Below, in pieces: positions 10,401 to 21,376 of a DNA stretch of 64,000 bases. The notes below the pieces were generated by a model. The model made no database searches and had not been told where the DNA came from. It was given only the letters and a program-made list of their open reading frames with translations. The first letter of the stretch is position 1; every line of letters starts with the position of its first letter. The position numbers and the translations under genes were made by a program. Source of the stretch: Odontesthes bonariensis (Eukaryota > Chordata > Actinopteri > Atheriniformes > Atherinopsidae); contig NC_134510.1 in the NCBI RefSeq assembly GCF_027942865.1, positions 11,002,743-11,066,742 of the forward strand, written 5' to 3'.

Positions 10401-12040
10401 CCAGTTGTTTTGTTTTGGGTTCTGTTTATTTTGTTATTTCTTTGATTTTCTTTTGTTTTGTTTATTTTGACTTTGGTTTTGTTTGGGGTCCATCTGAAAA
10501 ATAAATAAATAAAGAATGAATTGGGCATTGAAATTGAACATATTAAAGAGAGATACCCTAGTATAGAAATACAGTGCAAATGACATTTTGCACTACTGCG
10601 CTGCGAGATTTGCTAATATTATTCCACAGATTCAGAACCACTACAGGACGTACAGCCGGAGGACTCATAAGCTTGAGTTCTGGGAGGCCTTTCCCATCAT
10701 GCCAAGATGATGGTGGAGAACTACACAACGAAATTGTCACAAAAGAAAATTAGTTAGGGAGGGGATGCTGAATATCCCTCAAGGAAGCGATGTACTGGTG
10801 ACCTCTCCTTCCAAGATTAGTTCCGGATCAGAATGCTGAACAGACGTTCAGCCAAGAGGAAAACAGAGCACCGACAGGATTGGACCACAAGAGACCACAC
10901 GACTCGTCATGTGGTCATCTAAGAAAGATATATCATTTAAAAGAAAAGTTAATCATAATTGTTCAAGAGGCTAATATACTCGTATAGTCGAGCCTTGGTT
11001 AAATTTATATTTGTTGTGTTTCACTTTTTAAAGTGTTTAGCTAATTCCTCTTAAAGGCTGATAATGAATCATTTTTAGAATGTCCATTGCCAGTGGGGTG
11101 ACTCGGCTGTTTGGAGCGGGACCTTAGACTTTGAACGGTAATGGTCGGTCGCCAAGTGCAACTAGGGTCCATAGGTGAATTTTTCCCGGTTAAGCCATCG
11201 GGTTTTCGCTCCTATTCGCTGCAAACGGTGGACGAACCTGCTGGTAATGTTAATTGCCTTATGCAATGTTTGAGTGTCAGTAGAATAGAAATTATGTGAA
11301 AATTTTTGATTAATCAGTGTTGTGTTGTTATGGTACTTATGAGGGAGCGAGGCCTTGCTAGCCACATAAGGTTTTAGACCATAATGAACAAAGAGTCCAC
11401 ACAGACGATGGGTTCGAGGCCACATACACACAATACATATAGCAAATTATCATTTTCTACATATAATCTATTAAAAAATGTGCTCATTTGCGGAGTTATT
11501 ATCAGTTGAGTGGGGAAGGTTTTAAACTTACTAGAAAAGAGTCTCTGTTTCTAGAATCTTGATTAATACTCCTGATATAGAAGGGTTTGCTAAAGCATCA
11601 GAATTATTTTCTAAATGTGCTCATTTGCAAAGTTATAATCAGTGACTGATGAAGGTCTTAACCCTCTCGGAAAGAGGTTCTGTTCCGAGTAAAATGATGG
11701 AATAGTCTGGATTTGAAGGTGTAGCTTAAGCATTAGAATTATGTTTACTATTTCCATGCCTGTGCAACGAAGACTTGCTTGCTGCTTTAATTGCAATGAT
11801 GAACAGCTTTCATATAAGCTTACATAATAACACATGAAGTCACATCAAAAGGGGGATGACAGACGTCTCCTAACTGGTTGTGCTACATCTCAAAAGGTAA
11901 TTGGCTCTTGCAGTTTGGGGGGTGGCTGCTAAAGTCTGGCTACTGCTAATACAGATGTGACACAATACAGAATATTACATTCCTACCTCAGTTATTTAAC
12001 TGAATTAGTTGAAATGATAAAATCACTTCAAAAGGGGGAT
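10401..12040 (+). mobile_element. Internal region of a non-coding LTR element, 3' part
   Basis: Sits directly upstream of the LTR at 12041 and ends in a purine-rich tract (AAAAGGGGGA, about 12030-12039), as expected for a polypurine tract next to a 3' LTR. The same junction recurs on the minus strand at 53054, next to the LTR piece there, so it is an inherited boundary and not chance. Reverse-complemented, this stretch matches 53054-54166. No gag, protease, reverse transcriptase or integrase motif is visible, so the element looks non-autonomous or decayed. A diverged tandem duplication of ~137 bp lies at 11478-11750. Confidence 0.6.
11478..11750. repeat. Diverged ~137 bp tandem duplication
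   Basis: Two successive copies start at 11478 and 11615 with the shared opening ATGTGCTCATTTGC. They stay alignable through the TTCTAGAATC/TTCCGAGTAA part and a closing GCATCAGAATTAT/GCATTAGAATTAT block. Identity is roughly two-thirds by eye. Confidence 0.65.
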
Positions 12041-12457
12041 TGTTAAAATTGGCTTTGTTCTTAGACATTATGAATGAAATAGGGCTCAGTACTTTTCCAT
12101 ATGACCTAAAGTGATCCAGGAGTAGAAAGACTAAACAATTAGGAAAGCCTGGGAAAGCAAGGGCAGATTCCTTCACACACACACATTGTTTTGGGCTGAT
12201 CCAGAGAATATGACGAAGCATGTTGAACCTACTCATGTCCAATCATACTCGGTCGAATGTGAGTCCAACCTATGACACTATAAATAAACATGATAACCGG
12301 AAATCAGGGCCAGTCTGACAGACTTCCTGCGGGGACTCTTTCCCACTGAGCCCAGCGCTGATATGCTTTGACGTGTGACTACAAATAAACACTTCATTTT
12401 CACTTGAATTACTTCGGTCCGTTCTTGAGCCTCCTACTAAAAGAACCGAATCTAATA
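12041..12457 (+). mobile_element. LTR, family 'TGTTAAAATTGG'
   Basis: 417 bp element beginning TGTTAAAATTGG and ending in a degraded TCTAATA (TCTAACA in the copy at 54284). It carries a TATA box TATAAAT at 12279-12285 and a polyadenylation signal AATAAA at 12384-12389, about 105 bp apart. This is the usual U3-R-U5 order of an LTR in + orientation. Relatives lie at 45667-46068, 54284-56303 and, partial, 52926-53053. The site ACACATT near 12181-12187 is the unfilled version of the Harbinger target used at 54425. Confidence 0.85.
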
Positions 12458-13250
12458 ATAACCCCTGTTTTTAGGACAATACGAGAATTCTCACCAAGTT
12501 GCTGTCCAGCATTCATGAGAAATTCTGTATTATCAACTTATTCTGTTGTGGAAAAAATTCAAATCATTTAGAGAACACATCAACACAGAGACACAAGACA
12601 ACACAACACAACACAGAACAAAAGAAAGAAGAAAACAAAAGAAGACAAAAACACACACAGAATTTTTGGGAAAATTTGAGAAGTTTTAGTAAACCATGAT
12701 TAATTGTTCATTAATTGTTCATTAATTGCCGAACTGCTCCACTGCAGTTTCTCCTCTTGTGTTGTTCTTTGCTGCAGGACAGAAATATTTGTGGTTAGAT
12801 CTCATTTTGGGAGCAGCACAGCATCAAGAAAGCAGCCATTTCTTCCCAATGACTAACTGATTAACCTGTTTAGGATAAATATTGTCTGTCCTCTCTTAAT
12901 TCTGGTCAGAGCGTTAAAAATAAAATTTCAGCATAATCTGCTTAATTCTCACTTGTTAGTTAGTAATAATGTTGTTTAATTCTTACCAGTGGCTGTGTTT
13001 CGTGATGCTGAGCCGTCCACAGACAGTTCAGGATCAGCATTAAGCATTTTTTTTTTTTTCCGGTTCAAATTGAATTAGAAACCCCTCATGTGTTACCAAC
13101 AGTATGACACCAGAGCTGTTTCTAACATCACATGATACCATAACATGTTTCCATACAGATATTAAAAACATAGGTTCATTTTATTTCTTTATTCATCCTA
13201 ATTCATATCCTTTTTCTTTCAACCACATGTTATGACTGAGCACATATTGA
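12458..13250 (+). repeat. Right arm of inverted repeat
   Basis: Plus-strand partner of 9061-10400 and direct partner of 54167-54283 plus 56304-56970. With 9061-10400 it brackets a ~2.06 kb spacer holding the LTR internal region and LTR. Confidence 0.8.
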
Positions 13251-13860
13251 ATTGAACCATACCATCTTGTTTCTCATTAAATTGCAATTGAAGTGGGTTG
13301 TTGCCATTTTCCAGAGATCCTTTACCCACCTGGGGGGTATTCCTAGAAGCTGGCTTAGCGGAAAGCCTGGCTTATTTCGCTACTTCTGGCTAAATTTAGC
13401 GAGAGTTCCGTTCCATAAAGGTGGCTTATTTGAACGCCCGCTGAGTAACCATGGTAATTTATGCTGCTGAACTAGCCTGGTCCCGGGCAGGCTAAAGTTG
13501 AAGCTTAGCTTAGCTGCAACTCAAAAAATGTCCGACCGGCTGGAACACTCCCGAAAGAAATGTTCACCTAGAATTCTGCGCTCCCGCAACTCATGTCTTG
13601 TCTAAAAAACGAAACAAAAACTGTGGTTATCATATCACCACTTTCACTGTCTCGAAAAATCAATCAGTCGGTGCCAGTGCAACTAAAGAAACGCAACTAT
13701 ACACACGTATTGAACATGAAATTAAATGAGAGAGAACATGGTATTCATTAAAACTAATCAATACCTAACAAACATCCGATCTACACCCACGTAGGACCAG
13801 ACTCAGAAAAATGGGGGACAGGTAATAATGTTAATGATACAAATTATTGAAAGCTCCTTT
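13250..13860. other. Duplicated non-coding block with a palindromic MITE-like core
   Basis: Present again at 56975-57480. Around 13331-13490 the text 'gggggtattcctagaagctgg' followed by TAGCCTGGTCCCGGGCAGGCTA (a near palindrome at 13466-13487) resembles the ends of fish MITEs. No coding sequence recognised. Confidence 0.4.
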
Positions 13861-14189
13861 CAAAACAGTCAAGGACACTGTACAAACAAGATATTAGATA
13901 AAACGCAGGAATTAAAAAATCTTACCATATTAAAAATACACAGAACGGAGCAATAAATGGAGGTAAGCAAAGTTAAACGGATGGGTTTTGAGTTAAGACT
14001 TGAACAGAGGGAGAGTGTCAGTATTGCGAATGTCGGAGGGCGGACCTCTGTCCTTTCAGGCTGCTGCTCCACATTTACAGTAGCCGATAATGTAAAACAA
14101 CCTACTGAATTAAGTATTTGCATTAAGTTCATCATCTCCCTCAGGCATCCCCAATGTTATCGGTGCACTACACTGTACCCATGTACGCA

Positions 14190-14290
14190 TCCAAGGCAAG
14201 GCAATTTGTAGAGCACAATTCATACAAAAGGCAATTCAAAGTGCTTTACAGCTACATAAAATCACAAGGCGGCAATTAAATCATTCCAAA
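14190..14290 (-). mobile_element. L2-type LINE/SINE 3' tail
   Basis: On the minus strand it reads GTAAAGCACTTTGAATTGCC followed by a 'gaattgtgctctacaaat' block. This is the typical 3' end of fish L2-type elements, and the L2 at 47290-47350 carries the same tail. No reverse-transcriptase frame is visible upstream. A copy lies near 57835-57930. Confidence 0.6.
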
Positions 14291-14589
14291 AAACAAAAAT
14301 ATCATTAATTCATTCATTTAAAAGTGAAGAGTGCAGATAAAATACTTTCAGGTGTCATATGCACATCTAAATAGAACTTTCAGTCTGGATTTAAACATTG
14401 TCACATTGTCCAGGCCCCTGCTGGACCCGTGGAGGCTGACTATGTACACCGAACATTTTTCCATATGCTAAATGTACAGGTACACTTGGGGATAATTGTC
14501 CATAGACTCTGAACTGGATTTCTCATTTTGAAAAACACCACATCAACCCCTTTGAGTAATGCTGAGCAATGTTACATTTATGCCCTGTG

Positions 14590-15120
14590 AAACCTCATCA
14601 TTGACTCCTATCCTCCGAGCATACAGATGATCTGTGATGGAGGTCATTTCATTTCCAACATTGAGGCTAAATGGCCGGGATCAGTTCATGATTCTAGGAT
14701 CTTCCGAGCATCCTCACTGGCACAGAGGTTTGCACAAGGTGCAAGAATTTTACTTACCTGAAGGAGTGTACTTTTGAAGTAAGGTGTAGCATAGGCAGAA
14801 TTTTGGTAATGTAATGAGAGGTCAGGTGTAGAGGTCATCTTAAGGAATTTAAAGTGCTCGTCATACTTTATTATAGATAGCCATATAAGGCACATATTGC
14901 ATCAAATTGCCAAGTCTTAACACATGTATATCCATCCAACATTTCTCTTATTCTGCAGGAGAGTTCAATGGTGTCCTGCTTGGGGACAGAGGCTATGCAT
15001 GCTGGCCGTACGTCCTCACACCATAGCCTGATCCAGGAACAAGGGCATGCACATGCACATGCTAAAACAAGGGCACGGATAGAAATGACCTTTGGCCAAA
15101 TTAAATACATTGCTTCCATT
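14590..15120 (+). pseudogene. HARBI1-type Harbinger transposase remnant, copy A
   Basis: Two exon-like pieces read as PIF/Harbinger DDE transposase. The first, about 14625-14740, encodes QMICDGGHFISNIEAKWPG followed by SVHDSRIF, including the conserved HD of the catalytic core. It ends at a GT donor-like AAGGTGCAAG. The second begins after a TTTCTCTTATTCTGCAG acceptor near 14958 and encodes GVLLGDRGYACWPYVLT, matching the conserved GDxGY block. It then hits a stop and frameshift before a TRARIEMTFGQIK-like stretch in another frame. The N-terminal half is missing. It is a fossil. The equivalent stretch in copy B is 58230-58755. Confidence 0.75.
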
Positions 15121-15465
15121 GCTTAAAGTTCTCAAGGACCATGGCTGACTTCTGACAGAGCCATCTTAAATTAATAGTATACTTCATATTTTATACATTT
15201 TGTCTTGTGGACAACTTTTCAGGCTCAAGTCTTTTCTTCGTTGAGATCTAGTGCCTGAAAGGACTCAGTTTCTCCTGACACAGTGAGGGATCTATACAGG
15301 GACACATATTTCTTTTGATCCTTATTGTTGTGACCTTTGAGTTAGAACTTCTTTTCATCATTTAGCATTGACACAGTAGCAGTTTAAGTCAGAGCAAGTG
15401 TAAGGAGGCTAAATGGACAGATATGATTTATAACTTTCCACACGTTTAGGTCATGGCACCCCACT
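15120..15465. other. Unassigned duplicated spacer before array 2
   Basis: No gene or named repeat recognised. It matches 58755-59105 in copy B closely, and both end at the same point where the tRNA unit begins (CACTGGAATGATTTCTGGGCCCG). Confidence 0.5.
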
Positions 15466-15515
15466 GGAATGATTTCTGGGCCCGCTGACAGTGTCGTCAA
15501 ATATTCCTTTTAGTA

Positions 15516-15598
15516 GTCAGGATGGCCGAGTGGTCTAAGGGGCTGCGTTCAGATCGCAGTCTCCCCTGGAGGCGTGGGTTCAAATCCCTCTTCTGACA
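15516..15598 (+). tRNA. tRNA-Leu(CAG), degenerate
   Basis: Loop reads TTCAGAT (CAG). D-arm reads GAGTGG, and the T stem is broken by CCCTC in place of CCCAC. Likely a pseudogene. Confidence 0.6.
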
Positions 15599-16090
15599 TT
15601 GCAGACTTCTCCTAGAGAACCATTTTCTCTGGCAAGGCAACCCAAGTTTACTCCTTGCTTAGCAATACCATGTCGTATTGCTATTCTGCCACTGCATCAT
15701 CTAGTTTAAAGATTATTGTGGCCGCTTTACCTCCGAAGAGTTCTTGCTTCCAAATGCTATGCCTACTATTTGTTTGCCTCAGGAGCCCTGTTAAACAACA
15801 GCCAAGACACTTGTTGCATGAGAATCTTCTGACCACAGCTCAACTAGCTGTGTTGTCACAACCTTCTACAGTGCTTTGGGCAGGACAGAATCATTAGCAA
15901 AAGGAACATTGTTGATTATAAGGTCTTGGTTTGCACTTAACACCATAGTAAACGGTAAAGGGCTTTTGACCGAAGCAACCTGGCCTAATGTTAGGCTATT
16001 TGAAGGGGGCTATTGACATTTAACCGAAAATGGGTGAGAGTATCAAAACAATCATCACTTGGTGGCAGGCAGCTGATAAAAGACCTAGCT

Positions 16091-16162
16091 CTCTCCGTCT
16101 GGGAATCGAACCCCGATCTTCCGCATGACAGGCGGAGATACAGTCCATTATACTAACGAGGA
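16091..16162 (-). tRNA. tRNA-Asp(GTC), degenerate
   Basis: GTC anticodon kept, but mismatches occur in the acceptor stem (3-70) and T stem (50-64). Likely a pseudogene. Confidence 0.6.
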
Positions 16163-16412
16163 ATTTCTATGTGACTGACACAGTCGTCAGATGAAAAGAC
16201 AACTATCGCCAAGGAGTGAAATAAGATTTTGGTGTCCCGTTTCAAGGTGCAGGAAAATTGCTATCACAGTCCCATCACTCAGAAGGAGAGTCTTCCATGA
16301 AGCTGCATGCCTCGTCAATATTCCCCTTCAACACGAAGACAACGCAGACCCACATATTCGCTGGAATGATGCCTGGGCCCGCCGACAGTGTCGTCAAATA
16401 TTCCTTTTAGTA

Positions 16413-16495
16413 GTCAGGATGGCCGAGCGGTCTAAGGCGCTGCGTTAAGGTCGCAGTCTCCCCTGGAGGCGTGGGTTCAAATCCCACTTCTGACA
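16413..16495 (+). tRNA. tRNA-Leu(AAG)
   Basis: Intact 83 nt copy with loop TTAAGGT. All stems, A box and B box match the good copies of array 1. Confidence 0.92.
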
Positions 16496-16988
16496 TTGCA
16501 GACTTCTCCTAGAGGACCATTTTCTCTGGCTAGGCAACTCAAGTTTACTCCTTGCTTAGCAATACCATGTCGTATTGCTATTCTGCCACTGCATCATCTA
16601 GTTTAAAGATTATTGTGGCCGCTTTACCTCCGAAGAGTTCTTGCTTCCAAATGCTATGCCTACTATTTGTTTGCCTCAGGAGCCCTGTTAAACAACAGCC
16701 AAGACACTTGTTGCATGAGAATCTTCTGACCACAGCTCAACAAGCTGTGTTGTCACAACCTTCTACAGTGCTTTGGGAAGGACAGAATCATTAGCAAAAG
16801 GAACATTGTTGATTTTAAGGTCTTGGTGTGCACTTAACACCATAGTAAACAGGAAAGGGCTTTTGACCGAAGAAACCTGGCATCATGTTAGGCTATTTGA
16901 AGGGGGCTATTGACATTTAGGCCGAAGATGGGTGAGAGTATCAAAACAATCATCACTTGGTGGCAGGCAGCTGATAAAAGACCTAGCT

Positions 16989-17060
16989 CTCCCCGTCAGG
17001 AAATCGAACCCCGATCTTCCGCATGACAGGCGGAGATACTGTCCATTATACTAACGAGCA
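16989..17060 (-). tRNA. tRNA-Asp(GTC), degenerate
   Basis: Starts TGCTCG instead of TCCTCG, breaking the acceptor stem, and has T-stem changes. GTC anticodon kept. Confidence 0.55.
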
Positions 17061-17311
17061 ATTTCTGTGTGACTGACACAGTCGTCAGATGAAAAGACAA
17101 CTATCGCCAAGGAGTGAAAAACAGATTTAGGTGTCCCGTTTCAAGGTGCAGGAAAATTGCTATCACAGTCCCATCACTCAGAAGGAGAGTCTTCCATGAA
17201 GCTGCATGCCTCGTCAATATTCCCCTTCAACACGTAGACAACGCAGACCCACATATTCGCTGGAATGATGCCTGGGCCCGCCGACAGTGTCGTCAAATAT
17301 TCGTTTTAGTA

Positions 17312-17394
17312 GCCAGGATGGCCGAGCGGTCTAAGGGGCTTAGTTCAGGTCGCAGTCTCACCTGGAGGCGTGGGTTCAAATCCCACTTCTGACA
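17312..17394 (+). tRNA. tRNA-Leu(CAG), degenerate
   Basis: Acceptor starts GCCAGGA (2-71 mismatch) and the anticodon stem is CTTAG against CGCAG. Likely a pseudogene. Confidence 0.55.
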
Positions 17395-17886
17395 TTGCAG
17401 AGTTCTCCTAGAGGACCATTTTCTCTGGCAAGGCAACTCAAGTTTACTCCTTGCTTAGCAATACCATGTCGTATTGCTATTCTGCCACTGCATCATCTAG
17501 TTTAAAAATTATTGTGGCCGCTTTACCTCCGAAGAGTTCTTGCTTCCAAATGCTATGCCTACTATTTGTTTGCCTCAGGAGCCCTGTTAAACAACAGCCA
17601 AGACACTTGTTGCATGAGAATCTTCTGACCACAGCTCAACAAGCTGTGTTGTCACAACCTTCTACAGTGCTTTGGGAAGGACAGAATCATTAGCAAAAGG
17701 AACATTGTTGATTATAAGGTCTTTGTTTGCACTTAACACCGTAGTAAACGGGAAAGGGCTTTTGACCAAGCAACCTGGCCTCATGTTAGGCTATTTGAAG
17801 GGGGCTATTGACATTTAGGCCGAAGATGGGTGAGAGTATCAAAGCAATCATCACTTGGTAGCAGGCAGCTGATAAAAGACCAAGCT

Positions 17887-17958
17887 CTCCCCGTCGGGGA
17901 ATCGAACCCCGATCTTCCGCGTGACAGGCGGAGATACTATCCATTATACTAACGAGGA
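17887..17958 (-). tRNA. tRNA-Asp(GTC)
   Basis: Acceptor, anticodon and T stems match the canonical copy. One D-loop-side change (ATAG for ACAG). The best tRNA-Asp in this array. Confidence 0.88.
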
Positions 17959-18208
17959 ACTTCTGTGTGACTGACACAGTCGTCAGATGAGAAGACAACT
18001 ATCGCCAAGTAGTGAAATAAGATTTTCGTGTCCCGTTTCAAGGTGCAGGAAAATTGCTATCACAGTCCCATCACTCAGAAGGAGAGTCTTCCATGAAGCT
18101 GCATGCCTCGTCAATATTCCCCTTCAACACGAACACAACGCAGACCCACATATTCGCTGGAATGATGCCTGGGCCCGCCGACAGTGTCGTCAAATATTCC
18201 TTTTAGTA

Positions 18209-18291
18209 GTCAGGATGGCCGAGCGGTCTAAGGCGCTGCGTTAAGGTCGCAGCCTCCCCTAGAGGCGTAGCTTCAAATCCCACTTCCAACA
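18209..18291 (+). tRNA. tRNA-Leu(AAG), degenerate T arm
   Basis: Loop TTAAGGT gives AAG. The T stem and B box are changed (GTAGCTTCAAATCC) and the 3' acceptor strand reads TTCCAAC. Likely a pseudogene. Confidence 0.6.
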
Positions 18292-18784
18292 TTGCAGATA
18301 TCTCCTAGAGGACCATTTTCTCTGGCAAGGCAACTCAAGTTTACTCCTTGCTTAGCAATACCATGTCGTATTGCTATTCTGCCACTGCTTCATCTAGTTT
18401 AAAGATTATTGTGGCTGCTTTACCTCCGAAGAGTTCTTGCTTCCAAATGCTATGCCTACTATTTGTTTGCCTCAGGAGCCCTGTTAAACAACAGCCAAGA
18501 CACTTGTTGCATGAGAATCATCTGACCACAGCTCAACAAGCTGTGTTGTCACAACCTTCTACAGTGCTTTGGGCAGGACAGAATCATTAGCAAAAGGAAT
18601 ATTGTTGATTTTAAGGTCTTGGTTTGCACTCAACACCATAGTAAACGGGAAAGGGCTTTTGACCGAAGAAACCTGGCATGATGTTAGGCTATTTGAAGGC
18701 GGCTATTGACATTTAGGCCGAAGATGGGTGAGAGTATCAAAACAATCATCACTTGGTGGCAGGCAGCTGATAAAAGACCAAGCT

Positions 18785-18856
18785 CTCCCCGTCTGGGAAT
18801 CGAACCCCGATCTTCCGCGTGACAGGCGGAGATACTGTCCATTATACTAACAAGGA
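18785..18856 (-). tRNA. tRNA-Asp(GTC), degenerate
   Basis: Starts TCCTTG instead of TCCTCG and has a T-stem mismatch from GTCTGGG on the plus strand. GTC anticodon kept. Confidence 0.6.
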
Positions 18857-19106
18857 ATTTCTGTGTGATTGACACAGTCGTCAGATGAAAAGACAACTAT
18901 CGCCAAGGAGTGAAATAAGATTTTGGTGTCCCGTTTCAAGGTGCAGGAAAATTGCTATCACAGTCCCATCACTCAGAAGGAGAGTCTTTCATGAAGCTTC
19001 ATGCCTTGTCAATATTCCCCTTCAACACGAACACAACGCAGACCCACATATTCGCTGGAATGATGCCTGGGCCCGCTGACAGTATCGTCAAATATTCCTT
19101 TTAGTA

Positions 19107-19143
19107 GTCAGGATGGCCGAGCGGTCTAAGGCGCTGCGTTAAA
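19107..19143 (+). pseudogene. tRNA-Leu 5' fragment at array end
   Basis: First ~37 nt of tRNA-Leu, cut within the anticodon loop (GCGTTAA) where the sequence switches to AGGCCTACAGAAAG. No T arm or 3' end. Confidence 0.85.
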
Positions 19144-19285
19144 GGCCTACAGAAAGCTGACACTACACTCAATACATAATCATAATACATACACAGAGGA
19201 ACAATAATGATCCTTGGACCCTACACCAAAACATTTCATAAACCCAGAAATTTGCCGCTTGGAAATCCTTCCTGGAATTCCAGAT

Positions 19286-19312
19286 TGGGGGCGGGGCTTC
19301 TGTGTGACGTCA
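19286..19312. promoter_or_regulatory. GC box plus CRE, candidate promoter
   Basis: A GGGGGCGGGG box at 19287-19296 is followed by the palindromic CRE TGACGTCA at 19305-19312. These lie upstream of the BED exon. The block is missing from copy B, whose array abuts at the equivalent of 19311. Confidence 0.4.
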
Positions 19313-19371
19313 CAGGTATCATGGGTTTTCTTGGCTGCCGCCATTGTAGTATGCTTGTTGAGTTGTGAAGG

Positions 19372-20175
19372 CTAGTGGTGCAACGGATCATCATTGATCC
19401 GTGATCCGTTCGGATCAATTGTTTCAGTTCGGCACACATATGATCCTCGGATTGATTTGTGAAAAAAAATTTGTGGGCTTGTTCAGTCCTCACACAGCCG
19501 TTACCATTCCGCTAGTTCAAGGGACAGAGCTACTTTCCATGCTCTGGGTAAAAGTCTGCAACAGTTCCCTCCTCAATAAGCAAACAGTCCTATGGCTCGT
19601 TTGTGATTTATTGTCCTCAGCGTACAACATGTAGAACAGTGGGCATGGAAAATAAAAGTAGGCTAGACTTCGGTGACTACTGTAACGATAACTGCTGCCT
19701 CTAGTGCTACGTCCTTTTTCCATATACTCGCGCTGCCACACAAACCTGTCGCCTAGGTTACCACACAGACATAACACGTAGCTGACATAGCGATAGCTAA
19801 CATAAAGAAAACCCCTAACCTGCAACACAGCGTGGTCATGGCGAGCGGAGGAACAGAGGAGCTTGAACGCCCCACGTCATTTAAATCCCCTGTTTGGGAG
19901 CATTTTGGCTTCCCTGTCAAATTTAATGAAGAAGGAAAGAGGTTGGTGGATAAAACCGTGACGGTGTGTAGGCACTGTGGTACAAGAAAGCCACACAACA
20001 GTGGAAACACATCGAGCATGGCCACGTATTCGCAGCGATATCACCCCGGTGTTTCACTGACAGGAGTGAAACCGAAAGCGACTCAACAACTGGTCATCAC
20101 CGCGTTAAGAAGCCCCCTTCCTTCACAATCCGACCGGGCTAAAGCGATCACAAACGCTGGAGACTGGTAAGTCTG
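19372..20175 (+). pseudogene. hAT transposon 5' end with BED zinc-finger exon, copy A
   Basis: Starts with CTAGTGGTGCAACGGATCAT, resembling the termini of fish hAT elements. An open frame of 112 codons follows (19832-20167). It encodes a BED-type DNA-binding finger: a SPVWEHFGF block, CRHCG giving the two zinc cysteines, and MATYSQRYHPG. One expected zinc histidine is Y in this last block, so zinc binding is doubtful. The exon ends at a strong donor CTG-GTAAGT near 20167. No catalytic hAT exons follow on this strand. In copy B (62918 onward) an 8-bp deletion after the start breaks the frame. Probably the front of a ZBED-like transposase left after truncation. Confidence 0.65.
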
Positions 20176-20751
20176 ACAAGAAGCTATTAAAATTGTGACC
20201 CAGCATTCCGGTCTGCACTCACTGACTCCGGCACTGTGTAAAAAGTGTGTTGACAGGCTGTCAGTGTCAGTTAGCTTCAGTTGTCAGTGCAGTGCTTATC
20301 CCTCTCGACAAAATTATTTATGCCTCATCAACATCGTCCAGACTCGTGGCCTAGACCAAACACAGTGGCCCTCATTTATCAAGCCGTCGTAGAAAGCATC
20401 GTAGATATGAGCGGAGAACTCGTCGTACGCAGAGGCTCAAGTGAGATTTACAGAACATGCGTACCACACCAATCCCATCGTAAGACCGAGCGGCTGTTGA
20501 TAAATCCGGTGGCTGAAATCCATCGTAATGATCCTAACCACGCCTTCTACAAAAGGGGGTTGAGAGGCCGCACCTAAAGAATTTGCGACATGGAAAGACG
20601 AAAGGCGGCAAAGAAACGCTGTCAACAGCGTTGGTGATGTAAATCGCAGACCGGACGAGTTATGTATTTTCCCCTACTGTGATGGTCAATAAAATGTGAT
20701 AAACTCCAGATTAAATTAAATCTAAAATTGAGCGATGTTTTACTTTTTCTC

Positions 20752-21292
20752 CAGTAAGATCAGGAAGAAGTGGTCCGATATGAAATTGGCCAAAAAAGAA
20801 GGTCGCAGCTCTCCGACGCAGCATGTCACAAATGGGGGGGGGGGGGGGATCCAGGTTTGGATTTGAGTGTCTTGGAGGAGAGGGTGGCTGGCGTGATCGG
20901 AGCTACGTCCTCAACAGGCGTGCCAGGGAAACTTGACACTGATGCGCCCATGCTAGAGCTCGAGAATGGTAAGAATGACTGCACACCCAAGACGTTTAAA
21001 TAAAACAGTTGCTTTAATTTTCAACACAAATGAGGTTCCTAATCAAACTAATATTTTTCATTCACAGATGAATCCGAAGTGGCATCCGGGCAACCTGACC
21101 CGCGCAACGAATACGCGGCCCGTCAACATCCGAAGCCTCTGCCTCTGCCTCTGCCCCCCGGTCTGCAGCGTCACACCGGCCAGCCGTGTTAACCACAGAG
21201 GTCCTAGAAAGACAAACAGAGATCGTGAAGTGGATGATGGCTTTAACACCTACCATGCAATCTATCGACAGTACATTGAAAGACATAAATGA
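20752..21292 (+). pseudogene. Myb/SANT-like Harbinger accessory gene remnant
   Basis: Reads IRKKWSDMKLAKKEGRS from near 20759, then a homopolymer G-run breaks the frame. After it LDLSVLEERVAGVIGATSST follows up to a donor GAATGGTAAGA near 20966. A second piece starts at CACAG near 21067 (DESEVASGQPDP). The layout and the KKWSDMK block match the Myb-like DNA-binding partner that Harbinger elements carry beside the transposase. The frame is broken by the poly-G and by a stop near 21188. Confidence 0.55.
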
Positions 21293-21376
21293 AACACTGA
21301 AGTCACAGAATAAATGCTGAAAGAAATCCTTGTTCTCCTTTTTTTTTTCCTTGAATAACAGAATGCTTACCGAAAG

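Larger units (their letters stand above)
15470..19144. repeat. tRNA-Leu/Asp array 2, about four units
   Basis: Same ~897 bp unit as 1-8500 but more diverged between units. It enters partway through a unit just upstream of tRNA-Leu and breaks off inside a tRNA-Leu anticodon loop at about 19142. Most tRNAs here carry stem mismatches. Confidence 0.92.

Noticed and set aside
13466-13487. Fourth TAGCCTG element
   Set aside because: The TAGCCTG here is half of a short palindrome with no flanking duplication or partner end.
20834-20850. Poly-G run as a G-quadruplex regulatory site
   Set aside because: It is a homopolymer that breaks a coding frame and is shortened in the sister element; length errors are likely and no function is supported.
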